From an uncultured Lachnospiraceae bacterium (GTDB lineage Bacteria; Bacillota; Clostridia; Lachnospirales; Lachnospiraceae): a stretch of DNA of 64,000 nucleotides. Below, piece by piece: positions 44,462 through 53,385 of this stretch; the first letter of the stretch is position 1; every line of letters begins with the position of its first letter. A program made the translations under genes and the position numbers. The stretch lies in contig CAJKGK010000014.1 in NCBI GenBank assembly GCA_905199445.1, positions 19,723 to 83,722 of the forward strand. The letters are read 5' to 3'. Under the pieces are notes generated by a model. It was not told the origin of the DNA. It searched no databases and saw only the letters and a list, made by a program, of their open reading frames with translations.

Positions 44462-46915
44462 TTAATTTAATTCAACATTCTGGATATCCTGTCTCCAGTC
44501 ATAGAATGGAGTTGTATCCGGAGTCATTGTGTCCATGTTAATTCTTTCTGTACTGAAGATTGTACCATCCTGTCTCTGGTATACAGGAATTTCTACAGCC
44601 CAGTCAAGAATAATATCAAGACACTGTTTGTATGTGGATTTTCTGAAGGACTCATCTGTGGAAGTTCTTCCTTCCATAATCAGCTCGTCCAGCGTTGGGT
44701 CAGCAATTGCATAGTTGTTGGATTCTGTTCCGCCGTTGCCAACAATATTGTTGGAATGGTATACCTGATACATATCCGGATCAGATGTAGCGCCCCATGC
44801 TGCAACGATCATTTCGTTTGTTCCGGATTCTGTTGCATTCCACAGTTCGTTAGGATCTGCAGGGTCGTTGATTTCAAGTGTAATGCCGATCGGTGCAAGC
44901 GCTTCCTTAACAGCTGTCAAAACACCATAGGTAGGATGATCGGCCTGACCGTTTGCAGGGATAATAACTTCATAAGTCAGAGAAGCGCCTTCCGGAGCTG
45001 CTGTGAACTTAGAAGAAGCATCGTCCCATGTAAAGCCTGCAGCCTTGAAGTAGCCAATAGCAGCCTGAAGTGCTGCTTCATACTTCTGATCTTCTGTCAT
45101 ATCTGCTGTATAAATATCATTGCCGTCAACGTCCTTGGAATATGCAACCTGATAGCCTTCATCAGATGGCTTTGGTGCAGCCCAGGATGTGTTGGAAATC
45201 GGATACTGAATCACGGTAGCCATCTCTCCGTAGTAGGAGTTGATAACTGTATCACGGTATACAGCAAACATTGTAGCCCATGCTTTTCTCAGATTCTTGG
45301 AAGCATCACTGGCCGGATCGCTGCCAACCTTAACATTATTTGCATTAATACCAATGTATCCATAGCCCAGGAAGTCAACCATCTTTGTTGTCAGTACATC
45401 ACCGTCTAACTCTCCGTTGGAGTTATAACCCTTGATGTTATTCAAAACATCAACAGACAGAGAAATATCGGCAATATCAAATGTACCGCTGGTTACACCT
45501 GAAAGCTTGTTGCCTTCTGTTGTTTCCTGAAGCAGGATTGTTTTAATCTTCGGTGCACCCTTGAAGTAGCTTTCATTCGCTGCCAGGGAGACAACACCGT
45601 TTTTGTATTCATTAAATACATATGGTCCTGCACCCATAGGTTCTAATGTTTTAGCTTCTACGCCAGTTAAATCACCTTTAGTGAAGCCAAACTGGTTGTT
45701 TTCATAATTGTAAGCATCTTTGGAGCCATAGTAATGCATCGGGGCAACAGCCATATTAAACTGATAAATTGCTGTGGCATCCAGAGAAGATGTTGTTACT
45801 TCCAGAGAATAATCACCGGTTTTTACAATACCGGAAATGTTTGGTACGGAATCGCCTGTAGCTACACCTTTATTGTACTGAGCCGCATCCTCACCAAGGA
45901 TATCTGCTGCAAAAGTAAACAGATCTGTGTTGGCGGATTCTGTATCAGACAGTTCCTGAACACTTGCATAACCTGTGTTTGCCTGAAGCTCTGTCCAGAA
46001 ATCTTCAGCTGTAGGCGCTGCAGAAGCCAGATCCCATGTTGTACCTGTATATGCACCTGTTAATGTTGTACCATCTAAGGTTGCATAGCCCCAGTTGGCC
46101 ATACCAAGAGCAATGTCGCTGCCGTTATAATTGTCAACGGAGTCATCAACTGCACCTACACAGTAATCTGTAATATCCTGAGCCCATTTAGCACCGGCCT
46201 CATCGATTGCTGCCCAGTAGGCGCTGGCCTGTTCTTCTGTAAAGTTTGTGAAATCCGTATTATCACGGCCTGCATTAAGAATCAGAGCGCCCAGAGTTTC
46301 CATGCCGCCCTTGTATTCTTCAAGACCAACAATTGGAAGACTTCCGAAAGTTGCTGAGCCTGTGTAAGTCGGGTCACAGTACACATACATGGAGAAAATA
46401 ACGTCATCCGCTGTTATAGGTTCGCCATCGCTAAATGTCACGTCATCTCTTAACTGGAATGAATAGGTTACTGTTCCATCTTCATTCTCTGTAACAGTTG
46501 TATCAGCAAGACTGGTGTATGTATAATCTACGCCATTGTAAGGTCTTGTTTCACCTTCGATGCCCTTATAAACCGGTTTTCCTTCACGGTCCAGGGTAAG
46601 CAGAGGTGCCTGTGTAAAATCACTGACATCCTGATCGTAAGCTGTTTTTGCAAAGAATGGGCTGAATTTACCCGAGAAGTTGTCATATCCGACAACCAGT
46701 GTAGAACCGTCAGAAGCTGCAGCTGAGCCGCCTTCTGAAGATTCAGAACCTGTTTCTGCTGAAGATTCTGCGCTTGTTGACTCAGCAGCACCGGTTTCAT
46801 CGGCAGCACCAGTTGAAGGTGTCTGTCCGCCGTTGCTTGAGCAGGCTGCCAGAGATCCGGCGATCATACTGGCTACAGAAACTGCAGAAACCCATTTCAT
46901 GAAAGTTCTTTTCAT
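44462..46915 (-). CDS. oppA: Oligopeptide-binding lipoprotein OppA, enlarged
   Basis: An 817-residue family 5 solute-binding protein. The signal peptide ends in a lipobox (GSLAACS, Cys about 25) and a Ser/Glu/Gly-rich linker follows. Family landmarks include YSFQLRDDVTFSDGEPITADDV and the C-terminal MIVAAWGATSDPDMYQVYHS. Usual length is 520-600; the extra length lies mainly between about residues 165 and 345 (rich in Asp, Thr, Ala). It captures peptides outside the membrane and hands them to OppBC. The enlargement parallels that in OppC, suggesting the two extra regions meet. Confidence 0.93.
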   Translation of the reverse strand: MKRTFMKWVSAVSVASMIAGSLAACSSNGGQTPSTGAADETGAAESTSAESSAETGSESSEGGSAAASDGSTLVVGYDNFSGKFSPFFAKTAYDQDVSDFTQAPLLTLDREGKPVYKGIEGETRPYNGVDYTYTSLADTTVTENEDGTVTYSFQLRDDVTFSDGEPITADDVIFSMYVYCDPTYTGSATFGSLPIVGLEEYKGGMETLGALILNAGRDNTDFTNFTEEQASAYWAAIDEAGAKWAQDITDYCVGAVDDSVDNYNGSDIALGMANWGYATLDGTTLTGAYTGTTWDLASAAPTAEDFWTELQANTGYASVQELSDTESANTDLFTFAADILGEDAAQYNKGVATGDSVPNISGIVKTGDYSLEVTTSSLDATAIYQFNMAVAPMHYYGSKDAYNYENNQFGFTKGDLTGVEAKTLEPMGAGPYVFNEYKNGVVSLAANESYFKGAPKIKTILLQETTEGNKLSGVTSGTFDIADISLSVDVLNNIKGYNSNGELDGDVLTTKMVDFLGYGYIGINANNVKVGSDPASDASKNLRKAWATMFAVYRDTVINSYYGEMATVIQYPISNTSWAAPKPSDEGYQVAYSKDVDGNDIYTADMTEDQKYEAALQAAIGYFKAAGFTWDDASSKFTAAPEGASLTYEVIIPANGQADHPTYGVLTAVKEALAPIGITLEINDPADPNELWNATESGTNEMIVAAWGATSDPDMYQVYHSNNIVGNGGTESNNYAIADPTLDELIMEGRTSTDESFRKSTYKQCLDIILDWAVEIPVYQRQDGTIFSTERINMDTMTPDTTPFYDWRQDIQNVELN

Positions 46916-46980
46916 TTTTTTGTACTCCTTCTATATTTTAGAAAATATTATATTAAGCGGTTATCCGCATAATACCTGAC

Positions 46981-47562
46981 TCAGCCCATAGACCCGAATT
47001 GTTTTAACCGGGCATTGGGGTTATCAATTTCATGAACAGTAAACCATTGACTGATTTTTAATATAATAACTGTACCGGCAATAAATATTGCCATGCCAGC
47101 AATAAAAAACAGATTCCAAACACTCCTTGCTCCGGCCTCCATCACAGCGTAACGCTGCACAGCCCCGGCAATCACAATACCGCAGCAAATAATGCTCATC
47201 AGACAGCATGGCTTAAAACGATCCACAGAATGTTCCTTATGCATCTTCTCAAAAGGATATCTGGACCGTCTCAGATGATATAGCCCCGAAGTCAGGTAAA
47301 GCAGCGGAATCCCAATTAAAATATATGGAATACTTACAAATACAGAATGCATCAGCCCCTGTTCCAAAAAGGCACAGCCAATCCAAACGACCCACAGCAG
47401 CGCCAGAATACCAGCCGCCTGCCCCCATTTCTGAAATGCATTGGATTTTTCCGTATTAAACTGATAAAGCGGACCGACATAAACCAACTTCGTCCGTCCG
47501 CGTCCATTTTCATCTTTTTCGTAATCCATTCTATAATCATTTGCATATCGTGTGGATATCAA
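46981..47562 (-). CDS. Four-helix membrane protein preceding oppA
   Basis: A 193-residue protein with a hydrophilic N-terminus (about 1-45, MDYEKDENGRGRTKLVYVGP) and four hydrophobic segments (about 48-66, 73-95, 118-138 and 148-170). The end is polar (VHEIDNPNARLKQFG). The start codon is TTG with GAGG eight bases upstream. It is transcribed from the strong promoter at 47742-47770 and lies 65 bp before oppA, so it is probably in the opp operon. I do not recognise the family. Confidence 0.75.
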   Translation of the reverse strand: MISTRYANDYRMDYEKDENGRGRTKLVYVGPLYQFNTEKSNAFQKWGQAAGILALLWVVWIGCAFLEQGLMHSVFVSIPYILIGIPLLYLTSGLYHLRRSRYPFEKMHKEHSVDRFKPCCLMSIICCGIVIAGAVQRYAVMEAGARSVWNLFFIAGMAIFIAGTVIILKISQWFTVHEIDNPNARLKQFGSMG

Positions 47563-47661
47563 GATTTATTCCTCATTTCTTTACTCAGACAAGCGGACCG
47601 ATGCGGTCTGCTATTTGGTTGCAGTGTCTGTTAAATATTTCGGTAAGCATACACAAATATC

Positions 47662-47683
47662 GGGAGAGACCATAGTCTCTCCC
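47662..47683. other. Leader hairpin between the opp promoter and first gene
   Basis: GGGAGAGAC-CATA-GTCTCTCCC, a perfect 9-bp stem, lies in the predicted 5' leader of the opp transcript. On the plus strand an AT-rich stretch with T7 follows after 13 bases. The whole non-coding stretch 47563-48135 (573 bp) also holds the opp promoter and a doubtful 24-codon frame; the rightward 150 bp before 48136 are AT-rich and should hold the ABC gene promoter, but no clear boxes were found. Confidence 0.5.
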
Positions 47684-47741
47684 ACAATAAAGTTATAATT
47701 TTTTTATCTTGGACCTTACAAAATTGTTAAGTCATAAAACA

Positions 47742-47770
47742 ATTCTAATGAAGAATTGGTCTTATGTCAA
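47742..47770 (-). promoter_or_regulatory. Strong promoter of the opp operon
   Basis: On the minus strand TTGACA (47765-47770), 17 bp, then TAGAAT (47742-47747): a near-consensus housekeeping promoter directed at 46981-47562 and oppA. T-rich tracts lie just upstream (AAAAAAAA runs on the minus strand), which may act as an UP element. Confidence 0.8.
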
Positions 47771-47804
47771 GTTTTTTTTAACTTACAGGTTTTTTTTAAC
47801 AGTT

Positions 47805-47879
47805 TTAGCAGGCCAGACCAAAGGCAGTACCATCACCAAGGCCAATACCCCCGGTATAACCTTTTAATCCTTGTTTCAT
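47805..47879 (-). CDS. Doubtful 24-codon Gly-rich small open reading frame
   Basis: A frame encoding MKQGLKGYTGG then IGLGDGTAFGLAC lies just upstream of the opp promoter. AAGGAG is 27 bases away in front of a three-codon frame (MRR) whose TGA is one base from this ATG, so only re-initiation would translate it. A Gly-rich peptide next to a peptide transporter is suggestive of a secreted peptide, but chance is equally likely. Confidence 0.2.
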   Translation of the reverse strand: MKQGLKGYTGGIGLGDGTAFGLAC

Positions 47880-48135
47880 TTCAGCGCCTCATTTTATTTA
47901 TTATCTCCTTAGGAATTCATCTAACTGGAATATTTTTATATGTTTTGCACAATCCATTTACAGAAAATACGGTTAAATGCGCAAAAAAATTTCATTTTCT
48001 TTCCGTTTACTTCATTTTTTTCAAATAGAATACAACAAAAGTCTACTGCTGAATATACTAATTATATACAGTCTGTCTATAGTCTCTGCTATTTATCAGA
48101 GTTTGTCTTCACAGCACAGACACAGGAGGTTTTTT

Positions 48136-48909
48136 ATGCGTAAAGTATTGGAAATTCATGATCTCGATTTTACCTACCATACTTTATCCGGAGAGACCAA
48201 GGCCATCCAGAATATCTCCTTTGATGTATATGAAAATGAATTCCTCGGTATCATCGGGCCATCCGGCAGTGGAAAATCCACAATTCTTTCTCTGATTTTC
48301 GGACTGCTGACCCCGACATCGGGTACAATCACCATTGATCAAAGGCCCTCAGAATCCGAAGAAACAGACATTGGCTATATGCTCCAAAAGGATCATCTGT
48401 TTGAATGGCGCTCCATATATAAAAATATTATGCTTGGCCTGGAAATCCGCCATCAGATCACCAACGAAAAAAAACAGCTGATTAACCAGCTGCTGAATGA
48501 CTATGGTTTAACTGCTTTTAAAGATGCACGGCCTTCTCAGCTTTCCGGCGGTATGCGGCAGCGTGTCGCTCTCATACGGACACTTGCACTTCAGCCAAAA
48601 ATGCTTCTTCTGGACGAACCATTCTCAGCACTGGATGCCCAAACCAGGCTTTCCGTTGCCGATGATATTTATAAAATTCTCAGAAAAGAACATAAAAGCT
48701 CAATTCTTGTGACCCATGATATTTCTGAGGCCATCAGTTTCTGTGATCGTATCATCGTTTTAACGAAACGCCCCGGAACCGTAAAAAATATAATTCCCAT
48801 CCAGCTTTCCATTCCTGAGAAAACACCGTTAAAAGCCAGAAATGCCCCGGAATTCAGAAAATATTTTAATGAATTATGGGAGGAATTGCATGATGAAAGC
48901 CAAATCTAA
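48136..48909 (+). CDS. ABC transporter ATP-binding protein, nitrate/sulfonate/taurine type
   Basis: A 257-residue ATPase of the SsuB/TauB/ThiZ kind: Walker A GPSGSGKST, Q-loop QKDHLFEWRS, signature QLSGGMRQRVALIRTLA, Walker B LLLDEPFSALD and H-loop VTHDISEA. The start at 48136 has CAGGAGG at 48124-48129; the frame is open farther upstream but without a ribosome site. It overlaps the permease gene by 20 bases. No substrate-binding protein is nearby, so the substrate (sulfonate, riboflavin/thiamin precursor or other) is unassigned. Confidence 0.9.
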   Translation: MRKVLEIHDLDFTYHTLSGETKAIQNISFDVYENEFLGIIGPSGSGKSTILSLIFGLLTPTSGTITIDQRPSESEETDIGYMLQKDHLFEWRSIYKNIMLGLEIRHQITNEKKQLINQLLNDYGLTAFKDARPSQLSGGMRQRVALIRTLALQPKMLLLDEPFSALDAQTRLSVADDIYKILRKEHKSSILVTHDISEAISFCDRIIVLTKRPGTVKNIIPIQLSIPEKTPLKARNAPEFRKYFNELWEELHDESQI

Positions 48910-49693
48910 GATGATCACTCAGGATCAGTTTGTAAAAAATCACCGCCGTCAAAGGCGGCTTATTACCTTCTACAGAGCATTGATTCTTATTACCCTTTTT
49001 GCACTCTGGGAAATAACGACCAGAATCGGTATTGTGGATCCCTTTATTTTCAGCAGTCCTTCCCGTATTATCGGTGCATTTATTTCTCTAATGCCCAACG
49101 GTGAAATTTTCATGCACATGGGCATTACCCTGTTGGAAACTTTAGTCAGCTTTGCTCTTGTGCTTATTCTTGGAGTTTTGATTACCGTTATTTTATGGTG
49201 GAATAAAAACATTTCAGATGTACTTGAACCTTATCTGATTGCCTTAAACAGCCTTCCAAAATCCGCACTGGCGCCCATTTTAATTGTGTGGCTTGGAAAT
49301 AATATTAAAACGATTATTGTATGTGCCATTTTACTGGCTATTTTCGGTACAATCATTAACCTGTATGCAGGTTTTGTAACAACAGATCCGGATAAGATTC
49401 TCTTGATTAAAACCCTGGGCGGACACAAAAAAGATATACTAACCAAGGTTGTTTTTCCGCAAAATTTTCCAACCCTCGTGGGAAGCATGAAAGTCAACAT
49501 CGGCCTGTGTCTCGTGGGTGTAATTATCGGAGAATTTCTGGCAGCCAATGCCGGTCTTGGATATCTGATCATTTACGGCAGCCAGGTCTTTAAGCTGGAC
49601 TGGGTAATGTTGTCCATTATGATCCTCTGCATCACCGCTGCTATCCTATATAAAATCATCGATGCTGCAGAGAAAAAATATAAGACATTGTAG
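48890..49693 (+). CDS. ABC transporter permease, nitrate/sulfonate/taurine type
   Basis: A 267-residue permease of the SsuC/TauC/ThiX type with six helices, the EAA loop LLIKTLGGHKKDILTKVVFP, and the family segments LPKSALAPILIVWLG and GEFLAANAGLGYLI. ATGATG at 48890 follows GGGAGG and lies inside the end of the ATPase gene, so translation is coupled. The operon consists of these two genes and ends at the hairpin at 49729-49763; the binding protein must be encoded elsewhere. Confidence 0.9.
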   Translation: MMKAKSKMITQDQFVKNHRRQRRLITFYRALILITLFALWEITTRIGIVDPFIFSSPSRIIGAFISLMPNGEIFMHMGITLLETLVSFALVLILGVLITVILWWNKNISDVLEPYLIALNSLPKSALAPILIVWLGNNIKTIIVCAILLAIFGTIINLYAGFVTTDPDKILLIKTLGGHKKDILTKVVFPQNFPTLVGSMKVNIGLCLVGVIIGEFLAANAGLGYLIIYGSQVFKLDWVMLSIMILCITAAILYKIIDAAEKKYKTL

Positions 49694-49728
49694 CAGGCAG
49701 CTGCCGATTCAATGACTGCATCATTTAA

Positions 49729-49763
49729 GAGGGATGTGGGGTTTATACCAACATCCCCCTTTT
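49729..49763 (+). terminator. Terminator after the ABC permease
   Basis: AGGGATGT and ACATCCCCCT form a stem around GGGGTTTATACC, followed by CTTTTACT. It lies 36 bp past the permease stop. The following 255 bases before 50019 are AT-rich (with an ATCGATCGAT palindrome near 49955) and contain no gene that I can support. Confidence 0.65.
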
Positions 49764-50018
49764 ACTCTAATCATTTTCTCATGCTATTTTCTATAATGGT
49801 TTTCATGAATAAATTATATTTTTCATAAAGAAGCTATGTCCTTCTCCTTATTTTTTTTTAGTCAACCTAATTTTTTTTGTATTTTTGTATTTCTTTTTGT
49901 CTATTTATGTGATAAACTAAATATTATAAACCAATTTTATAGATATTTTGCACCATCGATCGATCCATCAAAAAATAGATATGGTCAAAAAAATCAAAAT
50001 ACACAGGAGATATCGTTT

Positions 50019-50675
50019 ATGGAGAAGCATTTTACACACAAACAGTATTTTTTATTTACCTTGGGGACAATTCTGAATGCATTTGGGATTGCAATTATCA
50101 CAAAATCTTATATGGGGACCTCACCAATTTCCAGCTTGCCCTTTGTTCTCAGTCTGGGATTACCCCCATCATTTGGCACCTTTACCTTTATATTCAACAT
50201 GATATTTTTAGGCGGTCAGATTTTGCTCCTTCGAAAACAGTTTGAAAAAATACAGCTGCTGCAGATCCCCGTAACCATGATTTTCAGTCTTCTGATTGAC
50301 CTTTTTATGACACTTCTGGACTGGATCAAACCAGAAACCTATCTTGTCTCCCTGCCTCTGCTGGGCTGTGGCTGCTGTATTATGGCCCTGGGAATTACAC
50401 TGAGCATACGGGCACATTTTATCATGACCCCTGCAGATGCCTTTGTGCGTGCTCTGGCGGCTCACATTCAAAAGCCCTTTGGCAATATAAAAATATGCTT
50501 TGACCTGACGTTAATGATTTTGGCCGCTATCAGCTCCTTTGTTCTTTTCGGCTATTTCCGTGGGGTTCGGGAAGGTACGCTGATTTCAGCTCTGCTTGTA
50601 GGCTCTGTCATTAATTTTTATCAAAAAGTTTTAGATCTGGCACAAAAAAATCCATCCAGGCGCCAGGAAATTTAA
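50019..50675 (+). CDS. YczE/YitT-like integral membrane protein
   Basis: A 218-residue protein with about five hydrophobic segments. The N-terminal FTLGTILNAFGIAIITKSYMGTSPISSLPFVLS and the central FIMTPADAFVRALA match the YczE/DUF6198 membrane family, some of whose members sit next to transport or surfactin genes; function is not known. The start at 50019 has CAGGAG about eight bases before; the frame runs open upstream without a ribosome site. It is monocistronic and precedes the copper operon, without evident functional connection. Confidence 0.75.
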   Translation: MEKHFTHKQYFLFTLGTILNAFGIAIITKSYMGTSPISSLPFVLSLGLPPSFGTFTFIFNMIFLGGQILLLRKQFEKIQLLQIPVTMIFSLLIDLFMTLLDWIKPETYLVSLPLLGCGCCIMALGITLSIRAHFIMTPADAFVRALAAHIQKPFGNIKICFDLTLMILAAISSFVLFGYFRGVREGTLISALLVGSVINFYQKVLDLAQKNPSRRQEI

Positions 50676-50683
50676 ACAAACGC

Positions 50684-50742
50684 TTGACAGTTTATTTGAG
50701 TAAGTATATACTAATCCCATACACCCCACGGGGGTGTTGTAT
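50684..50742 (+). promoter_or_regulatory. copA promoter and CsoR operator
   Basis: TTGACA (50684-50689), 17 bp, TATACT (50707-50712): a near-consensus promoter. Nine bases on is the perfect inverted repeat ACACCCC-ACG-GGGGTGT (50721-50737), inside ATACACCCC...GGGGTGTTGTAT, which fits the G-tract palindromes bound by CsoR copper repressors. Bound CsoR would block promoter clearance; copper(I) releases it. CsoR is encoded at the end of the same operon, giving negative autoregulation. Confidence 0.88.
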
Positions 50743-50771
50743 CTACTGTTTGAAAGAAAGGCAGGTGTTTT

Positions 50772-53375
50772 ATGAAACAATCATTTAATATCACCGGCAT
50801 GAGCTGTTCCGCCTGCTCCGCCCATGTGGAAAAAAGCGTATCCAAGCTTTTGGGTGTCCGTCAGGTGTCTGTCAATCTTCTTGCCGCCAGTATGAAAGTC
50901 GACTATGACGAAAGCAGTCTTACTGCGGATGCCATTTGTCAGGCCGTCATTGCCGCCGGTTACGGCGCCCAGGTCGAGGAAGAAAAAAGTCCGGCCAAAG
51001 CAGCCAAAGACTCCTCTGTTTTCGCCGGGTCCTCACCCATGGAAAAGGAAATCAAAAACATGAAATTCCGTCTCATTGTTTCTTTCGCATTTCTGATTCC
51101 TCTGATGTATATTGCCATGGGATCCATGATGGGGCTTCCTGTTCCTTCTATATTTATAGGAGAAGAAAATGCTGTGATTTTCGCTTTTACTCAGCTGCTT
51201 TTAACCATACCGGTCATTTACGTGAACCGTAAATATTACATTCATGGTTATAAAATGCTTTTTCGCGGCGCTCCGAATATGGATTCCCTGATCGCCGTAG
51301 GCTCCGGTGCGGCTTTAATCTATGGTATTTTTGCCATTTACCAGATGGCCTACGGCCAGGGACATGGGCAGCCCCAGTATGTTCATACCTATATGCATGA
51401 TTTATATTTTGAGTCTGCGGCCATGATTCTCACATTGATTACCCTGGGCAAGTTTCTGGAAACCCGGTCCAAAGGAAAAACCTCCGAAGCCATTGAAAAA
51501 CTGATCAATTTGGCTCCAAAGACGGCGGTTCGTTTAGATGGCGATGCTGAGCAGGTCATTCCTGCCGATGAAATCCGGGTCGATGATCTGCTCCTGATTC
51601 GCCCTGGAGCATCTATCCCCGTGGATGGCATTGTCACTGAAGGGCACTCCTCAGTGGATGAATCCGCCCTGACCGGAGAAAGCATTCCGGTGGAAAAGGC
51701 GGCCGGTGCAAACGTTTTATCCGCCTCCGTCAACGGTACCGGTGTTTTAAAGATCAAAGCCTTAAAGGTTGGGGCAGACAGCACGTTATCTCAAATTATC
51801 CGTCTCGTAGAGGAAGCCGGTGCCAGCAAGGCCCCCATTGCCAAATTAGCCGATCAAATCAGCGGGATCTTTGTTCCCGTGGTGATGGTTATCGCTCTGG
51901 CTGCATTTTTGATCTGGTATCTGATTATGGGACAAACCTTTTCCTTTGCCCTGTCCATCGGCATTGCAGTTCTTGTCATTTCCTGTCCCTGTGCCCTCGG
52001 CCTGGCCACACCGGTAGCCATCATGGTCGGCACCGGCAAAGGCGCCCAATACGGTGTTTTAATCAAATCTGGTGATGCCCTGGAAACCGCCCACAAGGTC
52101 AATACCGTTGTTTTAGACAAAACCGGAACCATCACCTGGGGGCATCCCGAAATAACGGATATGATCCCTGCCCAAAATATCGCACCAGAAGACTTGCTGA
52201 TGATGGCAGCCTCCCTGGAACAATTTTCGGAGCATCCTTTGGCCGGCGCAGTACAGGCAAAGGCTAAAAAGGACGGAATTTCACTTCAAAAAGTAGAAGA
52301 ATTTCAGGCAATTCCCGGTCAGGGTATTTGCGGTACCATTAATGGCCGCCAGATTTTTGCAGGTAATTTGAAGTTTCTCACACAAAAAGGAATTGATGGC
52401 TCCCAGTGGTCACAGCTTGCGGGCCGCCTTTCTGATGAAGGAAAGACACCACTGTTTTTTGGAGACGATCAGCAGATTATAGGAATTTTAGCTGCCGCTG
52501 ATACAGTCAAGCCTACAAGTGCCGCTGCCGTTGATGCCTTGCGGGGCATGGGGATACGGGTCGTCATGCTCACCGGAGACAACAGACGTACAGCTGAGGC
52601 AGTAAAAAAAATCGTGGGTGTGGATGAAGTGATCTCTGATGTTCTTCCTCAGGACAAAGAAGCCGTGATCCGCAGACTTCAGAATGAACATCATATTGTG
52701 GCCATGATCGGTGACGGTATTAACGACGCGCCGGCCCTTACCCGGGCCGATGTAGGAATTGCCATTGGCGCCGGTATGGATGTGGCCATTGAATCTGCAG
52801 ATATTGTGCTTATGAAAAGCGATCTGGCGGATGCAGTCACCGCCATCCAGCTGTCCAAGGCTGTAATTCGTAACATCCGCGAAAATCTGTTCTGGGCATT
52901 TTTCTACAACACCATCGGTATTCCTCTGGCCGCCGGTTTGCTCTATCCTCTTTTAGGACTGAAATTAAGCCCTATGGTAGGCGCTGCAGCCATGAGTTTA
53001 AGTTCTGTATGCGTTGTCACCAATGCCCTTCGGCTGAAGCTTTTCAAGCCCAAAAATATGGGCCTGTCATCCGCATGCTCAAATTCAGACAGATGCCCGA
53101 TTATTTCAAAGGATGACGTCCAAAGCGCCAGCCTATTTTTAAACAATCAGGAAAGTGAGGATTTTAAAATGGAAAAACGAATGACAATCGAAGGAATGAT
53201 GTGCACACATTGCAGCGGCCGGGTGACTCAGGTTTTAAATGCCATTGACGGCGTCAGTGCAGTCGTCAGCCTGGAAGAAAAAAATGCTAAAATTACTCTG
53301 ACAAAAGATATCGCCGATGAAGTTTTAATTAAAGCGGTTACAGATGCCGGCTATGAAGTCACATCCCTGAGCTAA
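50772..53375 (+). CDS. copA: Copper-exporting P1B-type ATPase with metal-binding domains at both ends
   Basis: An 867-residue CopA. HMA domain 1 has C12-xx-C15 (MSCSACS), followed by a linker, eight membrane helices with the CPC ion site C405-P-C407, the actuator TGES, D449 in DKTGT, HP in the nucleotide domain (EHPLAG) and the hinge GDGINDAP. After the last helix comes a linker of about 55 residues, then a second HMA (C811-xx-C814, MMCTHCS). Typical CopA has HMA domains only at the N-terminus; here a CopZ-like domain is fused at the C-terminus. It pumps copper(I) out of the cytoplasm. The start has AAAGGCAGG upstream. Confidence 0.96.
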   Translation: MKQSFNITGMSCSACSAHVEKSVSKLLGVRQVSVNLLAASMKVDYDESSLTADAICQAVIAAGYGAQVEEEKSPAKAAKDSSVFAGSSPMEKEIKNMKFRLIVSFAFLIPLMYIAMGSMMGLPVPSIFIGEENAVIFAFTQLLLTIPVIYVNRKYYIHGYKMLFRGAPNMDSLIAVGSGAALIYGIFAIYQMAYGQGHGQPQYVHTYMHDLYFESAAMILTLITLGKFLETRSKGKTSEAIEKLINLAPKTAVRLDGDAEQVIPADEIRVDDLLLIRPGASIPVDGIVTEGHSSVDESALTGESIPVEKAAGANVLSASVNGTGVLKIKALKVGADSTLSQIIRLVEEAGASKAPIAKLADQISGIFVPVVMVIALAAFLIWYLIMGQTFSFALSIGIAVLVISCPCALGLATPVAIMVGTGKGAQYGVLIKSGDALETAHKVNTVVLDKTGTITWGHPEITDMIPAQNIAPEDLLMMAASLEQFSEHPLAGAVQAKAKKDGISLQKVEEFQAIPGQGICGTINGRQIFAGNLKFLTQKGIDGSQWSQLAGRLSDEGKTPLFFGDDQQIIGILAAADTVKPTSAAAVDALRGMGIRVVMLTGDNRRTAEAVKKIVGVDEVISDVLPQDKEAVIRRLQNEHHIVAMIGDGINDAPALTRADVGIAIGAGMDVAIESADIVLMKSDLADAVTAIQLSKAVIRNIRENLFWAFFYNTIGIPLAAGLLYPLLGLKLSPMVGAAAMSLSSVCVVTNALRLKLFKPKNMGLSSACSNSDRCPIISKDDVQSASLFLNNQESEDFKMEKRMTIEGMMCTHCSGRVTQVLNAIDGVSAVVSLEEKNAKITLTKDIADEVLIKAVTDAGYEVTSLS
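53169..53375 (+). CDS. copZ: Nested CopZ-like copper chaperone start within copA
   Basis: Within the copA frame an ATG at 53169 is preceded by GTGAGG (53155-53160), eight bases away, and starts exactly at the second HMA domain. Translation from it would give a free 68-residue protein with MMCTHC, about the length of stand-alone CopZ (68-70). It could thus be made both as a CopA tail and as a separate copper chaperone. An alternative is that the site is a relic of an ancestral copA-copZ gene pair fused by loss of the stop. In-frame nesting is seen; expression is inference. Confidence 0.55.
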   Translation: MEKRMTIEGMMCTHCSGRVTQVLNAIDGVSAVVSLEEKNAKITLTKDIADEVLIKAVTDAGYEVTSLS

Positions 53376-53385
53376 GGAGGCTATT

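Noticed and set aside
44756..45409. A 217-codon frame opposite oppA
   Set aside because: Improbable Cys-rich content and no translation signal; oppA is clearly the real gene.
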